Shown: positions 1 to 8,346 of the stretch, piece by piece
Layout of the letters: the number at the start of each line of letters is the position of its first letter
Numbering within the stretch: the first letter of the stretch is position 1
Assembly: GCA_963704825.1 (NCBI GenBank)
Contig: CAVPHV010000004.1
Coordinates: 62,001-126,000, forward strand
Direction of reading: 5' to 3'
DNA: 64,000 nt
Source: CAVPHV01 sp963704825
GTDB lineage: Bacteria > Actinomycetota > Acidimicrobiia > Spongiisociales > UBA5794
Translations under genes and position numbers: made by a program
Notes under the pieces: generated by a model
Seen by the model: the letters and a program-made list of their open reading frames with translations, nothing else
Told to the model about the DNA's origin: nothing
The model's database searches: none

Positions 1-1
1 A

Positions 2-94
2 GCGGTCGTTCCCGACGAGCCACCACCGCCCACTGGCATTTCCGCGCGCCCCGATGACTTCGGGGACCCCGACTACCTCCAGGACGACCCATGA
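2..94 (+). CDS. C-terminal end of an upstream gene, probably first BMP-type ABC permease (partial)
   Basis: An open frame enters from the left edge and ends with TGA at 92-94, overlapping the ATG of the next permease as ATGA. The 30 visible residues are a hydrophilic, Pro/Asp-rich tail (ending YLQDDP) and carry no domain. BMP-family importers usually have two paired permease genes, and the 4-bp overlap indicates translational coupling, so the product is inferred to be the other permease subunit. No part of its membrane domain is visible. Confidence 0.55.
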   Translation, partial: AVVPDEPPPPTGISARPDDFGDPDYLQDDP

Positions 95-1023
95 GCGACT
101 TCTTCACCGAGGCCGTCATCATCGCCACCGTGGCCGGCGCCATTCGGCTCTCCGTTCCGCTTCTGTTGGCCGCGCTCGGTGAAACCTTCGGGCAGCGCAG
201 TGGTGTGCTCAACCTTGGCGTTGACGGCATCATGCTGCTCGGCGCGTTCGCCGGGTACTACACCGTGCTCAAGACGGGCAACGTCTGGTACGGGTTGCTG
301 GCGGGCGTTGCCCTCGGCATTGTGATGGGTCTGATCTCGGCGGTGATCGCGGTGTCGCTTCAGGCCGAGCAAGGGATCGCCGGCATCGGGGTGTTCCTCT
401 TTGGCCTCGGCATGAGTGATCTGTTGTTCCAGCGCCTGGTGGGTACTCCCGTTCCGATCACCAAGTTCCCCAAGGTCCCGATCCCGTTGCTCAGCGACAT
501 TCCTTGGATCGGCGAGATGTTCTTCAACCACAGTTTGGTGGTCTACATGGCGTTCGTGGCGGTGCCGGTGGCGACGTTCATCATCAACCGCACCACGTTT
601 GGAATGAACATCCGCGCCGTCGGTCAAAACCCAGGAGCGGCCGACAGCCTGGGCGTCAGTGTTAGCGGCGTTCGGTACGCCACGGTGACCATCGGCGGCA
701 CCATGGCCGGTGTGGCCGGCGCCGCGCTTGCCATCGACCTCGGCATCTTCCAGCAGAACCTGACCAACGCAGCCGGGTTCGTTGCCATCGCCCTGGTCTA
801 CTTCGGGGCGTGGCGGCCCATCGGCGTGATGTTGGGAGCCTTGCTCTTCGGCTTCGTCAACTCGCTGGTGCTGCAGCTCAAGACCGTCGGTGTCATTCCC
901 CAGAGTTGGTCCGATATCGCCGCCATGGCTCCGGCGATCATCACGATTCTCGCCCTAGTCTTCGTTGCGAGTCGCTTCCGACCACCGGCGGCACTCACCA
1001 AACCATTCACGAGAGGAACCTGA
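91..1023 (+). CDS. BMP-family ABC transporter permease (nucleoside-type importer)
   Basis: This 310-residue, very hydrophobic protein belongs to the BPD_transp_2 permease family used with BMP/PnrA-type binding proteins. The N-terminal family signature is visible around residues 30-55 (GQRSGVLNLGVDGIMLLGAF), followed by about eight further membrane helices and a short basic tail. Its role is to form half of the inner-membrane channel. The start is fixed by the ATGA overlap with the upstream frame. Binding protein and ATPase genes follow on the same strand, so the set is an operon. The substrate is inferred to be nucleosides or a related compound from the family only. Confidence 0.9.
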   Translation: MSDFFTEAVIIATVAGAIRLSVPLLLAALGETFGQRSGVLNLGVDGIMLLGAFAGYYTVLKTGNVWYGLLAGVALGIVMGLISAVIAVSLQAEQGIAGIGVFLFGLGMSDLLFQRLVGTPVPITKFPKVPIPLLSDIPWIGEMFFNHSLVVYMAFVAVPVATFIINRTTFGMNIRAVGQNPGAADSLGVSVSGVRYATVTIGGTMAGVAGAALAIDLGIFQQNLTNAAGFVAIALVYFGAWRPIGVMLGALLFGFVNSLVLQLKTVGVIPQSWSDIAAMAPAIITILALVFVASRFRPPAALTKPFTRGT

Positions 1024-1071
1024 CCACCGAATGGGCTTCGGCCCACGCGTTCAAATGGAGGAGAACCCACA

Positions 1072-2208
1072 TTGAGTAGAAACACATGGATCTGGATCGG
1101 GGTTGCGGCACTCGCAGTGATCGTGATCGGCATCGTTATTGTCTCGAGCGGCGGTGACGACGAAACCACCACCACGACGGCGGCAGCCGGTGAGACCACC
1201 ACGACGACCGCCGCCGAAACTACGACCACCGCCGAAGGTGAAACAACAACGACCGCCGAGGGCGGCGAGACGACCACCACGACCGAGGCCGAAACCACGA
1301 CGACCGCGGCCTCCGGGGGGGCCATGCTGATCGCCATCGTGGCCCCATCGGCCACGAACGACCTTGCCTTCACTCAGTCGATAGTGGACGCCGTCAACGT
1401 CATCGCCGGCGAGCGAGAGGTCGAGGTCGCCATCACCGACAACGCGTTTGTTGTCGAGGACGCTGCGGCGGCGATCCGTGACTACGCCAATCAAGGCTAT
1501 GACCTGGTCATCGCCCACGGTTCCCAGTACGGCGGCTCGCTGGCCGAGATCGCCCAGGACTTCCCGGAGACGGCCTTCGCCTGGGGCACGGCGGCCGATA
1601 CCTTCGGAGCCGCAAACGTCTTCGCCTACGAAGCCGCCTCCGACGAGGGCGGCTACGTGATGGGCAAGATGGCGGCGGCGCTCACCACCAGCGATACCAT
1701 CGGGATCGTTGGACCGGTCGAAGTCGGCGACGCCAAGCTCTACGTCGATGGCTTCAAGAACGGCGCCGAAGCCGACGGGTCCGGCGTCACAGTGAACGTC
1801 AACTACACGGGTTCGTTCAGCGACGTGCAGCTCGCCTCCGAAGCGGCCTCCGCCCAGATCGCAGCAGGCGCCGATGTGCTCTCCGGGACGGCCCAGATGG
1901 TGGTTGGTGCCATCACCGTTGCGAACGATGCCGGCGTTCCTTGGTTTGGGACCCAGGCCAACCAGGCGTCCCTGGCACCGGACATCGTGGTCGCCAGCCA
2001 GGTCTACAAGTGGGAGGTCGTGCTGCGCGACATCCTCAGCAAAATGGACGGCGGTGTCCTCGGTGGCGACACCTACGTGATCGACTTGGAGAACGGCGGC
2101 CTGGTGCTCGAGTACAACGACGCCTACCCCTTGCCGGATGAGGTGAAGTCCCTGGCCGACCAGGTGATCGCCGACATCATCTCGGGGGCCATCACCCCGA
2201 CCGGCTGA
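1072..2208 (+). CDS. BMP family substrate-binding protein, membrane-tethered through a Thr-rich linker
   Basis: This 378-residue protein is the extracytoplasmic substrate receptor of the importer. It starts at TTG 1072, nine bases after a clear GGAGGAG ribosome binding site at 1056-1062. Residues 6-24 form one hydrophobic helix. Residues 31-80 are a low-complexity Thr/Ala/Glu linker with repeated TTTT runs, and residues 84-378 match the BMP (PnrA-like) fold, including a periplasmic-binding core with ITDNAF and AHGSQYGG segments. There is no lipobox cysteine, so anchoring is probably by the uncleaved N-terminal helix, unlike the usual lipoprotein form. The linker style is common in Acidimicrobiia exported proteins (family knowledge). 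Confidence 0.9.
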   Translation: MSRNTWIWIGVAALAVIVIGIVIVSSGGDDETTTTTAAAGETTTTTAAETTTTAEGETTTTAEGGETTTTTEAETTTTAASGGAMLIAIVAPSATNDLAFTQSIVDAVNVIAGEREVEVAITDNAFVVEDAAAAIRDYANQGYDLVIAHGSQYGGSLAEIAQDFPETAFAWGTAADTFGAANVFAYEAASDEGGYVMGKMAAALTTSDTIGIVGPVEVGDAKLYVDGFKNGAEADGSGVTVNVNYTGSFSDVQLASEAASAQIAAGADVLSGTAQMVVGAITVANDAGVPWFGTQANQASLAPDIVVASQVYKWEVVLRDILSKMDGGVLGGDTYVIDLENGGLVLEYNDAYPLPDEVKSLADQVIADIISGAITPTG

Positions 2209-2232
2209 TCGAGTAGAGGAAACGAACGAGGT

Positions 2233-2259
2233 GTCCCGGGGGACAAGGCCCCCCGGGAC
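2233..2259 (+). promoter_or_regulatory. Intercistronic GC hairpin between binding protein and ATPase genes
   Basis: GTCCCGGGGG (2233-2242) and CCCCCGGGAC (2250-2259) form a perfect 10-bp stem with a 7-base loop. No T-run follows. A stem at this place in ABC operons usually protects the binding-protein mRNA 3' end or partly terminates transcription, giving more binding protein than ATPase; that role is inferred. Confidence 0.7.
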
Positions 2260-2286
2260 CAACCAGACGGAAGGACCAGATCGACG

Positions 2287-3810
2287 GTGGCCGATGTGCC
2301 GATGCTCGACATGAAGGGAATCACCAAACGATTCCCCGGCGTGCTCGCCAACGACAACGTCGATTTCGACTTGCGGTCGGGCGAGGTCCACACCCTGCTC
2401 GGAGAGAACGGTGCGGGCAAGAGCACGTTGATGAAGATTCTGTACGGTCTTTACCAGGCCGATGAAGGCGAGATCTACCTCAACGGCGAGCGGGTCACGA
2501 TCGCCGATCCAACGGCAGCGATCCAGCACAACATCGGGATGATCCATCAGCATTTCATGCTGGTCGACACCCTGACCGTCGCCGAGAATGTGGCTCTGGG
2601 ACTTCCCTCGAGCCGGGGGCCGTTGACCGATCTCGACGCCGTCTCGCACCGGATCGAGGAACTGGGTTCGCAATACGGGCTGCACCTCGATCCATCCGCC
2701 GTCGTCTGGCAGCTCGCTGTGGGGCAGAAGCAGCGGGTCGAGATCATCAAGGCGCTGTACCGCGAGGCGCGGCTGCTCATCCTCGATGAACCGACCGCAG
2801 TGTTGACGCCCCAGGAGGTCGACCAGCTCTTTGCCACGTTGCGCCAGCTGACCGCCGACGGGCGCGGGCTTATCTTCATCTCACACAAGCTGCACGAAGT
2901 GCTGGCGTTGAGTGACCGCATCACCGTGTTGCGCAACGGCAAGGTGACCGGTCAGGCGACTCCGGAGGGCTCCACCCGGCAATCGCTGGCCGAGCTGATG
3001 GTGGGGCGCGACGTCAAACTGGTGCCCGACAAACCCGCCGTGACACTCGGACCGCCCGCGCTGGTTGTCAAGGACCTCCGGGTGATGGGGGATCGCGACA
3101 TCGTCGAAGTCGACGGCCTCGATCTCGAGGTGCGCACCGGCGAGATCGTCGGCATCGCCGGAGTGTCGGGCAACGGCCAGCGCGAGCTGGCTGAGGCCAT
3201 CGCCGGGCTGCGCGAGGTGACCGCAGGGTCGATCCACATCGGCGACAAGAACGTGACGAATCTCAAGCCGCTCCAGGTGCGCGGTGCTGGACTCTCCTAC
3301 GTTCCCGAGGGCCGGATGAAGGACGGCATCATCGGCGCCTTCACTGTGGCCGAGAATCTGCTGCTGATCGATCACAACTCCAAGAACTTCCGCGACGCCG
3401 GCCTGATGAATTTCGAGGCCATCAACACCCACAGTCAGGCCCTGGTCGACGACTTCTCCGTCAAGACGCCACGCCTCGACACACCCGTGCAGAGCCTCTC
3501 CGGGGGCAACATCCAGAAGCTGATCATGGCCCGCGAACTGTCGGGGGCACCCAACGTGCTGCTGGCCAGCCAGCCGACTCGGGGCGTTGACATCGGTGCG
3601 GCGGAGTACATCCACAAACGTCTTGTTCAGCAGCGCGCCGAGGACACCGCGATTCTGGTGATCTCCGAGGACCTCGACGAGATCTTCGCCCTGTCCGACC
3701 GGATCGCCGTCATGTACGAGGGCAAGATCATGGGCATCGTCGACCCCGCCGAGGCGACTCGGGAGCAGATCGGTCTGATGATGGCCGGCGTCTCCCCCGA
3801 CGACCGCTAG
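2287..3810 (+). CDS. BMP-family ABC transporter ATP-binding protein (double ABC domain)
   Basis: This 507-residue protein has two ABC ATPase domains in tandem and energises the importer. Domain 1 has Walker A GENGAGKST (residues 39-47), signature LAVGQ (143-147), Walker B LLILDEP (163-169) and switch His in FISHKL. Domain 2 has a degenerate Walker A (VSGNGQRE, about 293-300, no Lys), signature LSGGN (404-408) and VLLASQPT in place of Walker B. One active and one degenerate site is normal for the ribose/BMP class. It starts at GTG 2287 and is the last gene of the operon; a T-run terminator lies 116 bases downstream. Confidence 0.93.
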   Translation: MADVPMLDMKGITKRFPGVLANDNVDFDLRSGEVHTLLGENGAGKSTLMKILYGLYQADEGEIYLNGERVTIADPTAAIQHNIGMIHQHFMLVDTLTVAENVALGLPSSRGPLTDLDAVSHRIEELGSQYGLHLDPSAVVWQLAVGQKQRVEIIKALYREARLLILDEPTAVLTPQEVDQLFATLRQLTADGRGLIFISHKLHEVLALSDRITVLRNGKVTGQATPEGSTRQSLAELMVGRDVKLVPDKPAVTLGPPALVVKDLRVMGDRDIVEVDGLDLEVRTGEIVGIAGVSGNGQRELAEAIAGLREVTAGSIHIGDKNVTNLKPLQVRGAGLSYVPEGRMKDGIIGAFTVAENLLLIDHNSKNFRDAGLMNFEAINTHSQALVDDFSVKTPRLDTPVQSLSGGNIQKLIMARELSGAPNVLLASQPTRGVDIGAAEYIHKRLVQQRAEDTAILVISEDLDEIFALSDRIAVMYEGKIMGIVDPAEATREQIGLMMAGVSPDDR

Positions 3811-3897
3811 GCGGTCGCTCTCGAGCCAGGCAAAAGAATCGCGTTCTGGGTCCGTAATACCGTCGCGCGGCCGCGCGGGCACTATGGTCTCCTTCCG

Positions 3898-4044
3898 ATG
3901 TACGAGTCGTTGCCGTCGGAGAATCACCGCCCAGGGGGCGGTATTTTTTTTGCCAAAAACGCGGCAAACGGTTCGACCTGTCGGGACGAGCGAAGGGGCT
4001 CACCCGGCGCAAGCGCTGATCATCCACAAGGAGACATGACATGA
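3898..4044 (+). CDS. Possible 48-codon leader peptide overlapping pyrB start
   Basis: An ATG at 3898 opens a 48-codon frame that runs through the terminator hairpin (its T-run reads Ile-Phe-Phe) and stops at TGA 4042-4044, overlapping the pyrB ATG as ATGA. A TATGGT hexamer at 3883-3888 would place a transcription start within a few bases of this ATG, compatible with a leaderless message; no ribosome binding site is visible. E. coli pyrBI is controlled by a 44-residue leader (PyrL) with a terminator inside it and a stop just before pyrB (established), and the layout here is alike. The peptide has no recognisable similarity, and the frame could be open by chance. Confidence 0.3.
   Translation: MYESLPSENHRPGGGIFFAKNAANGSTCRDERRGSPGASADHPQGDMT
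3926..3951 (+). terminator. Intrinsic terminator or attenuator upstream of pyrB
   Basis: ACCGCCC (3926-3932) pairs with GGGCGGT (3936-3942) over a 3-base loop, followed by A and eight T (3944-3951). This is the only classic hairpin-plus-T-run terminator I see in the window. It may simply end the BMP operon (116 bases after its stop), but it also lies 90 bases before the pyrB start and inside a possible leader ORF, so it may be an attenuator. A perfect 14-bp palindrome (CGCGCGG/CCGCGCG, 3864-3877) lies just upstream. Confidence 0.85.
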
Positions 4045-5018
4045 GCACGCGGCGGACCACCGAGCATCTCCCATTCGGAGAAAAGCGAGACCCGAGGTTC
4101 TTCGGGCAGGACATCCTGTCGGTCGATCAATTCGATCGAGCGGACCTCGAGACCATCTTTGCGGTTGCCCACGAGATGTACGGGATGGTGGAACGGATCG
4201 GGACCTTCGATCTGCTCAAGGGCAAGGTGCTCACCAACCTGTTCTACGAGCCATCCACCAGGACCTCATCGTCGTTTATCGCCGCCATCGAGCGGCTCGG
4301 CGGCAGCGTCGTTCAGATCAACAACGTCACCTACTCGTCGGTATCCAAGGGCGAGTCGCTCCAGGACACGGTCAAGACCATGGAGTCCTATACCGACGCC
4401 ATCGTGCTGCGGCATCCGGATCAGGGGTCGGCCGCCATCGCCGCCCAGGCAGCCTCGAAGCCGGTCATCAATGCGGGCGATGGTGCCGGCGAACACCCCA
4501 CCCAGGCGCTGCTCGATGCCTACACCATCCGCGAGGAGATGGGCCGAATCGACGGGCTCACCATCACGATGCTCGGCGACCTCAAGTACGGCCGCACCGT
4601 GCACTCGTTGGCCAAGCTGCTGACGCTGTTTGACGTCAAGATCAACTACGTGGCTCCCGAGATCCTTCAGATGCCCGAACTGCTGGTCAAAGAGGTCGAC
4701 GCCGCCGGGATCGAGCAGTACGAGACGACCGATCTCGACGAGGTTCTCTCCGACACCGACGTGCTCTACGTCACCCGCATCCAGAAGGAGCGCTTCGAGG
4801 ATCCGTCCGAGTACGACCTCGTCAAGAACTCGTACGTCATCACGGCCGAGACGATGCTCAGCGCCAAAGACGAGATGATCGTCATGCACCCCTTGCCCCG
4901 AGTCGGTGAGATCGCCACCGAGGTCGACGACGATCCGCGCGCGGCCTACTTCCGTCAGATGGAGTACGGCATGTATGTGCGGATGGCGCTCCTGTCCCTG
5001 GTGCTGGGCAGGGCGTAG
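4041..5018 (+). CDS. pyrB: Aspartate carbamoyltransferase catalytic subunit
   Basis: This 325-residue cytoplasmic enzyme condenses carbamoyl phosphate with aspartate, the first committed step of pyrimidine synthesis. Carbamoyl-phosphate-binding STRTS lies at residues 72-76, SKGES at 102-106, HPTQALLD at 152-159, a GDLKYGRTVHSL segment follows, and HPLPRVGE lies near the C-terminus. The last two are typical of the class of ATCases found in plants, archaea and enterics. AAGGAG precedes the ATG by about 7 bases. No pyrR, pyrC, carAB or pyrI gene lies next to it, so the gene stands alone. Regulation may involve the terminator and leader frame just upstream. Confidence 0.96.
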   Translation: MSTRRTTEHLPFGEKRDPRFFGQDILSVDQFDRADLETIFAVAHEMYGMVERIGTFDLLKGKVLTNLFYEPSTRTSSSFIAAIERLGGSVVQINNVTYSSVSKGESLQDTVKTMESYTDAIVLRHPDQGSAAIAAQAASKPVINAGDGAGEHPTQALLDAYTIREEMGRIDGLTITMLGDLKYGRTVHSLAKLLTLFDVKINYVAPEILQMPELLVKEVDAAGIEQYETTDLDEVLSDTDVLYVTRIQKERFEDPSEYDLVKNSYVITAETMLSAKDEMIVMHPLPRVGEIATEVDDDPRAAYFRQMEYGMYVRMALLSLVLGRA

Positions 5019-5335
5019 AGAGTGCCCAAGCAAGCGGCTGTCGCTGGAGTGTCCAGGAGCGCCGGATAGGCGACCGATAGTTCCAGAATGCAACTGATGG
5101 GACTTGTGAGGCGTATCCCAGGAGGGCTGATTGTGAGGGTCGCTTGGGTCGCTTGAAGTCCGTTGCAGAGTCGCCTCCAACAGCCCCAAAGCCCATTTGG
5201 CCATCCTCTGAAACGCAAACGGATCAGCCCGGTAGCGATGCCTTCGTCGGAGCAGCCCCCCTCCGTAAGCGGATCTCAACCCACCGCCAAACCGCCAACG
5301 GCTCGCGAGAACTCCCGCAGGTGTTCAGCTCGGTG
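5019..5335. other. Gene-free gap after pyrB
   Basis: These 317 bases separate pyrB from the convergent hydrolase gene. I see a short direct repeat (GTCGCTT twice near 5138-5154) but no convincing hairpin with T-run, RNA gene or coding frame. Confidence 0.5.
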
Positions 5336-6139
5336 TTACCGCAGGTTGTCCCGCAGGAACCGCCGGACTTCCTTGAAGGTGTCGCCGTTGAGGGAAAGCG
5401 TGAGGACTGCGTGTTCCTTACCGGGAATGTCGACGACGCGGACGTTCCCGAGTTGCACATCTTGGATGGCGTTGTCAGGCGGTTCGGGAAGTGTGACGCC
5501 GGCGGCCTCGGCCAGGCCTTCCATCTTCAGGCGGGGGCATCGCCAGTCCTCTCGATACCGCAGCGCCATGATCGGCTTGCCCGTCCCAAAGTTGTCCCGG
5601 AGATCGCTTTCTGAAAGGCCGAGGTCTCGTTTCTTGGTTCGCGAGAACAACCCGAAGGGAGTGGATGGCTGGCTGGCGACGACGGCGCGCACGTTGGTCT
5701 GAGTCAAGAGTCCAAACACCAGGCCACCGGTCAAGCACATTCCGATCACCGCCACTCGCTCGGATCCTGAACGTCTTGATGCCTCGTCGACAAGGCCGGC
5801 TAGCCACGCCGTGATGGGGCTTGTGACTCCGTCCTTGAACAAATGAATCTCGTTGCGCATGCACCAGGCATAGCGGACCATATTGAAGGGATTCACCGAT
5901 TCCCCGGGGGTCCCGAAGAGAAGTGGCATGTGGACCTGGTAGCCATCGTGACCATCGTGGGGATCGCTCAGGTGGCGCGCCAGGTCGATGCACTCCTTGA
6001 CCATTCCTGGGAGCTCGTGCAGCACCAGGACCGCTGGCCGATCAGGACCACCCCTCGTGTAGACAAGCCGCCGGTCGCCTTCCGACCCGAGCTGATAGGA
6101 CTCGAATCCCTCGATGGCTATTGGTGTGACACAGCCCAT
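5336..6139 (-). CDS. Dienelactone hydrolase family protein
   Basis: This 267-residue alpha/beta hydrolase resembles the dienelactone hydrolase family, which cleaves lactone or ester bonds using a Cys nucleophile. The nucleophile elbow GMCLTGG is at residues 133-139 (Cys135), the oxyanion-hole segment HELPG at 41-45, an acidic YRED segment near 195-198 and the likely catalytic His243 in GKEHAV. Length is slightly above the usual 230-250. It stands alone between pyrB and a decayed stretch, convergent with pyrB, so context gives no substrate. No export signal is visible, so it should be cytoplasmic. Confidence 0.8.
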   Translation of the reverse strand: MGCVTPIAIEGFESYQLGSEGDRRLVYTRGGPDRPAVLVLHELPGMVKECIDLARHLSDPHDGHDGYQVHMPLLFGTPGESVNPFNMVRYAWCMRNEIHLFKDGVTSPITAWLAGLVDEASRRSGSERVAVIGMCLTGGLVFGLLTQTNVRAVVASQPSTPFGLFSRTKKRDLGLSESDLRDNFGTGKPIMALRYREDWRCPRLKMEGLAEAAGVTLPEPPDNAIQDVQLGNVRVVDIPGKEHAVLTLSLNGDTFKEVRRFLRDNLR

Positions 6140-6895
6140 GTGATGCTCCGACTCGATCTCGACGCTTTACCGATAGTCCAATGACAGGGTGTTGGTGATG
6201 CCACGCAGGCAAGCTGCGAAGGCATCGAGTCGCTTTGGTCCTGTCCCTGATCTGAAGCAGCCCTTGCTAGCTGTTTGTCGGATGCAGTGTAGGAACCCGA
6301 GACCTTCGGCGAAGTACAGAGACTTCCACCTTCGCGGTGTGCTGATGCAGAATCCAACGCTGGTCGGAGGGTGCCGGTGGGTTGGTCGAGGTCGAATGTG
6401 CAACGGCCGTAGGGGTTGATGTGTCTACCCGGATGACGCTCAGCCTCGGCGGGTCCGTCACGCTGGACAGCGCCAACCCCGATGTCCCCATCCCCGTTGT
6501 GGTCGGGACCGTGGACCCCAAGGCCTGGATGTCTCTGCCCACGTCCGTGTCGACCCATCGTTGGTGACCTGTTCGAGCCGACCAATGCGGCACTCGATCA
6601 TCCGGGACTGCCCCGGCACTGGCAGCCCGACAACGCGAGAATGTGGGAGCGTCGCCCCGATGGACTCGGAGGCTACGAGCTCGCCATCACGTGGCGCCCT
6701 GCCATCGCGGCGACGCGACGGTGACCGCCACCTGGACGGTCGTCGCTGTTGCGACACCCAACGAAGAAGTACCCATCGCTACGGACATCGAGATCCGGAG
6801 CGGAGATCCTGTTGGAAGCAGCCTCCGCCCCATGGGGCGATCGGGTTCCATCCCTGCTATCCGAACAAGACGTCAAGGTGCCGTCCTGGGATCGA
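6140..6895. other. Decayed region with gene fragments
   Basis: No intact gene is supported here. On the minus strand a frame ending at 6167 reads like real protein for about 50 residues (YFAEGLGFLHCIRQ and TNTLSLDYR) but has no sensible N-terminus. On the plus strand protein-like stretches appear in alternating frames: 6382-6567 (GGSVTLDSANPDVPIPVVVG), then frame 2 to 6724 (DLFEPTNAALDHPGLPRHW), then frame 1 again from about 6720 (DATVTATWTV). Alternation with stops suggests a pseudogene with frameshifts. I cannot name the family. Confidence 0.35.
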
Positions 6896-7198
6896 TCAGC
6901 CGCGGCGTTCCGAGAGCACACGCAGCAGGGCGCCGATCTCGAGGTGGTCTTCGAGCGGATGCCGCAGCGGTAGCGAGGCGTTGACGGCGTAGTGGTTGCG
7001 GCGGCCGACCCTCTCGTGCGAGAGGTAGCCGGCGGCCTCGAGCTCCGCGACGATGCGCTGCGTGGCGCGCTCGGTGATGCCGACGCGCCCCGCGACTTCG
7101 CGCAGCCGAACGTCGGGGTCGGCCGCAACGCAGAGCAGCACGTGGGCGTGATTCGTCAGGAAAGTCCATCGATGTTCTTCCGACATGGCGAACATCAT
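6896..7198 (-). CDS. Small winged-helix transcriptional regulator (ArsR/MarR-like)
   Basis: This 100-residue protein is a single winged helix-turn-helix domain. The recognition unit is around residues 32-58 (LREVAGRVGITERATQRIVA), followed by the wing (HERVGRRNHY, about 61-70) and a C-terminal helical part that probably dimerises. The start may be Met1 or Met5. It lies 24 bases downstream of the MrpG-E gene on the same strand, so it could be the last gene of the antiporter operon, although the gap holds ACGT-rich partial symmetry (7201-7216) that could be its own operator. Its ligand and targets are unknown. Confidence 0.75.
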   Translation of the reverse strand: MMFAMSEEHRWTFLTNHAHVLLCVAADPDVRLREVAGRVGITERATQRIVAELEAAGYLSHERVGRRNHYAVNASLPLRHPLEDHLEIGALLRVLSERRG

Positions 7199-7222
7199 AC
7201 GTCAATCGTTACGTGATTCTCG

Positions 7223-8086
7223 CTACGTCTGAGGCGGCGCCGCTTCGGCCGCTTCCGGTCCGCTGAAGACAGCCATAATTGCGTTCTCCATCGCGGCGAC
7301 TTCGGCAACCGCTGCGGCGGGATCGTCTGTGGTCAAGACGTGGACGTACAGGTTACGACCGTGGAGCTCCAACGCGACCGTTCCGGGCGTGAACGAGATC
7401 GAATTCATCAGCAGGGTGACCTCATTGCGGGTGCGGACCCGCAGCGGTATCTCGATGATGGCGGGCCGGATCTCGTCAGGCGACAGGCGGAGCGCTCGGA
7501 TGACGTCCCAGGTCGAAGCGGCAAGTTGCGCCATGAAGTGTCCGGCGAAGCGAAGCGCAGCAACGGGGTGCAACACCGCACGCGGCCACCGTGGAGCCAG
7601 GCGGCGGAACGCAACCGCAAGGGCACCGGCTACGAGCAAACCACCGATGAGCACATTGGGAGCGACGGAGCCGAAGGCCGCCACCCAGATCGCAAACAGC
7701 CACAGCCCGAGATACGGGCTCGTTCCGCCGGTTCGGCGCGACGGTGTCGATTCGGGGATCGGAAGCTCGATCGGCAGTTGTCGCGTGTTCTTCCACATCG
7801 GCGTTTCGGGATCGTGGTAGGCGGCTCGGGCCAGCAGACTCATGCCGAGTGGTCCCGAGAGAAAGAGCAGCGCCACGACCAGCAACAGGACCATGACCCC
7901 ACCAACGGCACCGGCTTCGACGGCGGAGGCCGCGGTGGTGCCGATGACCCCGACGGTGGCGGCCTTGGTTGCCGCGTGCATCCGAGTGAAGACATCCGGA
8001 AAGCGCAACAAGCCGAAGGTCCCGAGCGCCACCAGCAGGGACCCAATCACAAGGGCGGCGCCGGCCAAGATATCGATGATCATCAT
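7223..8086 (-). CDS. Fused MrpG-MrpE subunit of Mrp-type Na+/H+ antiporter
   Basis: This 287-residue protein joins two normally separate subunits. Residues 1-103 match MrpG (MnhG): three helices with GTFGLLRFPDVFTRMHAATKA. After a polar linker (about 104-124), residues 125-270 match MrpE (MnhE), with helices and the conserved soluble segment LLMNSISFTPGTVALEL. The standard order is A-B-C-D-E-F-G; here E has left its place between D and F and sits behind G in one reading frame. The start overlaps the mrpF stop by 4 bases. MrpE is needed for complex assembly in Bacillus (known), so the fusion should still supply both subunits. Confidence 0.85.
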   Translation of the reverse strand: MMIIDILAGAALVIGSLLVALGTFGLLRFPDVFTRMHAATKAATVGVIGTTAASAVEAGAVGGVMVLLLVVALLFLSGPLGMSLLARAAYHDPETPMWKNTRQLPIELPIPESTPSRRTGGTSPYLGLWLFAIWVAAFGSVAPNVLIGGLLVAGALAVAFRRLAPRWPRAVLHPVAALRFAGHFMAQLAASTWDVIRALRLSPDEIRPAIIEIPLRVRTRNEVTLLMNSISFTPGTVALELHGRNLYVHVLTTDDPAAAVAEVAAMENAIMAVFSGPEAAEAAPPQT

Positions 8087-8346
8087 TGGCCGGTCTCCGC
8101 TTCGATATAGCGGGCCACGACGATGGTGCTGACGAAAGCGGTCACGACCGCCACGACGAGAACCGGGAGGTACGTCGTATCGCCGGTTCTTGCGATGTAG
8201 ACCCCGACCGCACCGACGCCGATGAACAGCAGTGTGTCGAGCGCCACCATGCGGTCCGCAACGCTAGGGCCCAGCACGATCCGAATGGTGGCGCCGATCG
8301 CGGCGAGGGTGAGGAAGAACCCGGCGATGGTGGTGGCAACGATCAT
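8083..8346 (-). CDS. mrpF: Mrp-type Na+/H+ antiporter subunit F
   Basis: This 87-residue protein has three membrane helices with the MrpF/PhaF signature GPSVADRMVALD at residues 26-37. It is a small structural subunit of the multi-protein cation/proton antiporter. It overlaps mrpD upstream and the G-E fusion downstream by 4 bases each, showing tight translational coupling. Confidence 0.9.
   Translation of the reverse strand: MIVATTIAGFFLTLAAIGATIRIVLGPSVADRMVALDTLLFIGVGAVGVYIARTGDTTYLPVLVVAVVTAFVSTIVVARYIEAETGQ

Noticed and set aside
1051..2685. A 544-codon minus-strand frame with Gly/Arg-rich sequence
   Set aside because: It mirrors the Thr-rich linker and binding-protein gene on the plus strand and has no domain.
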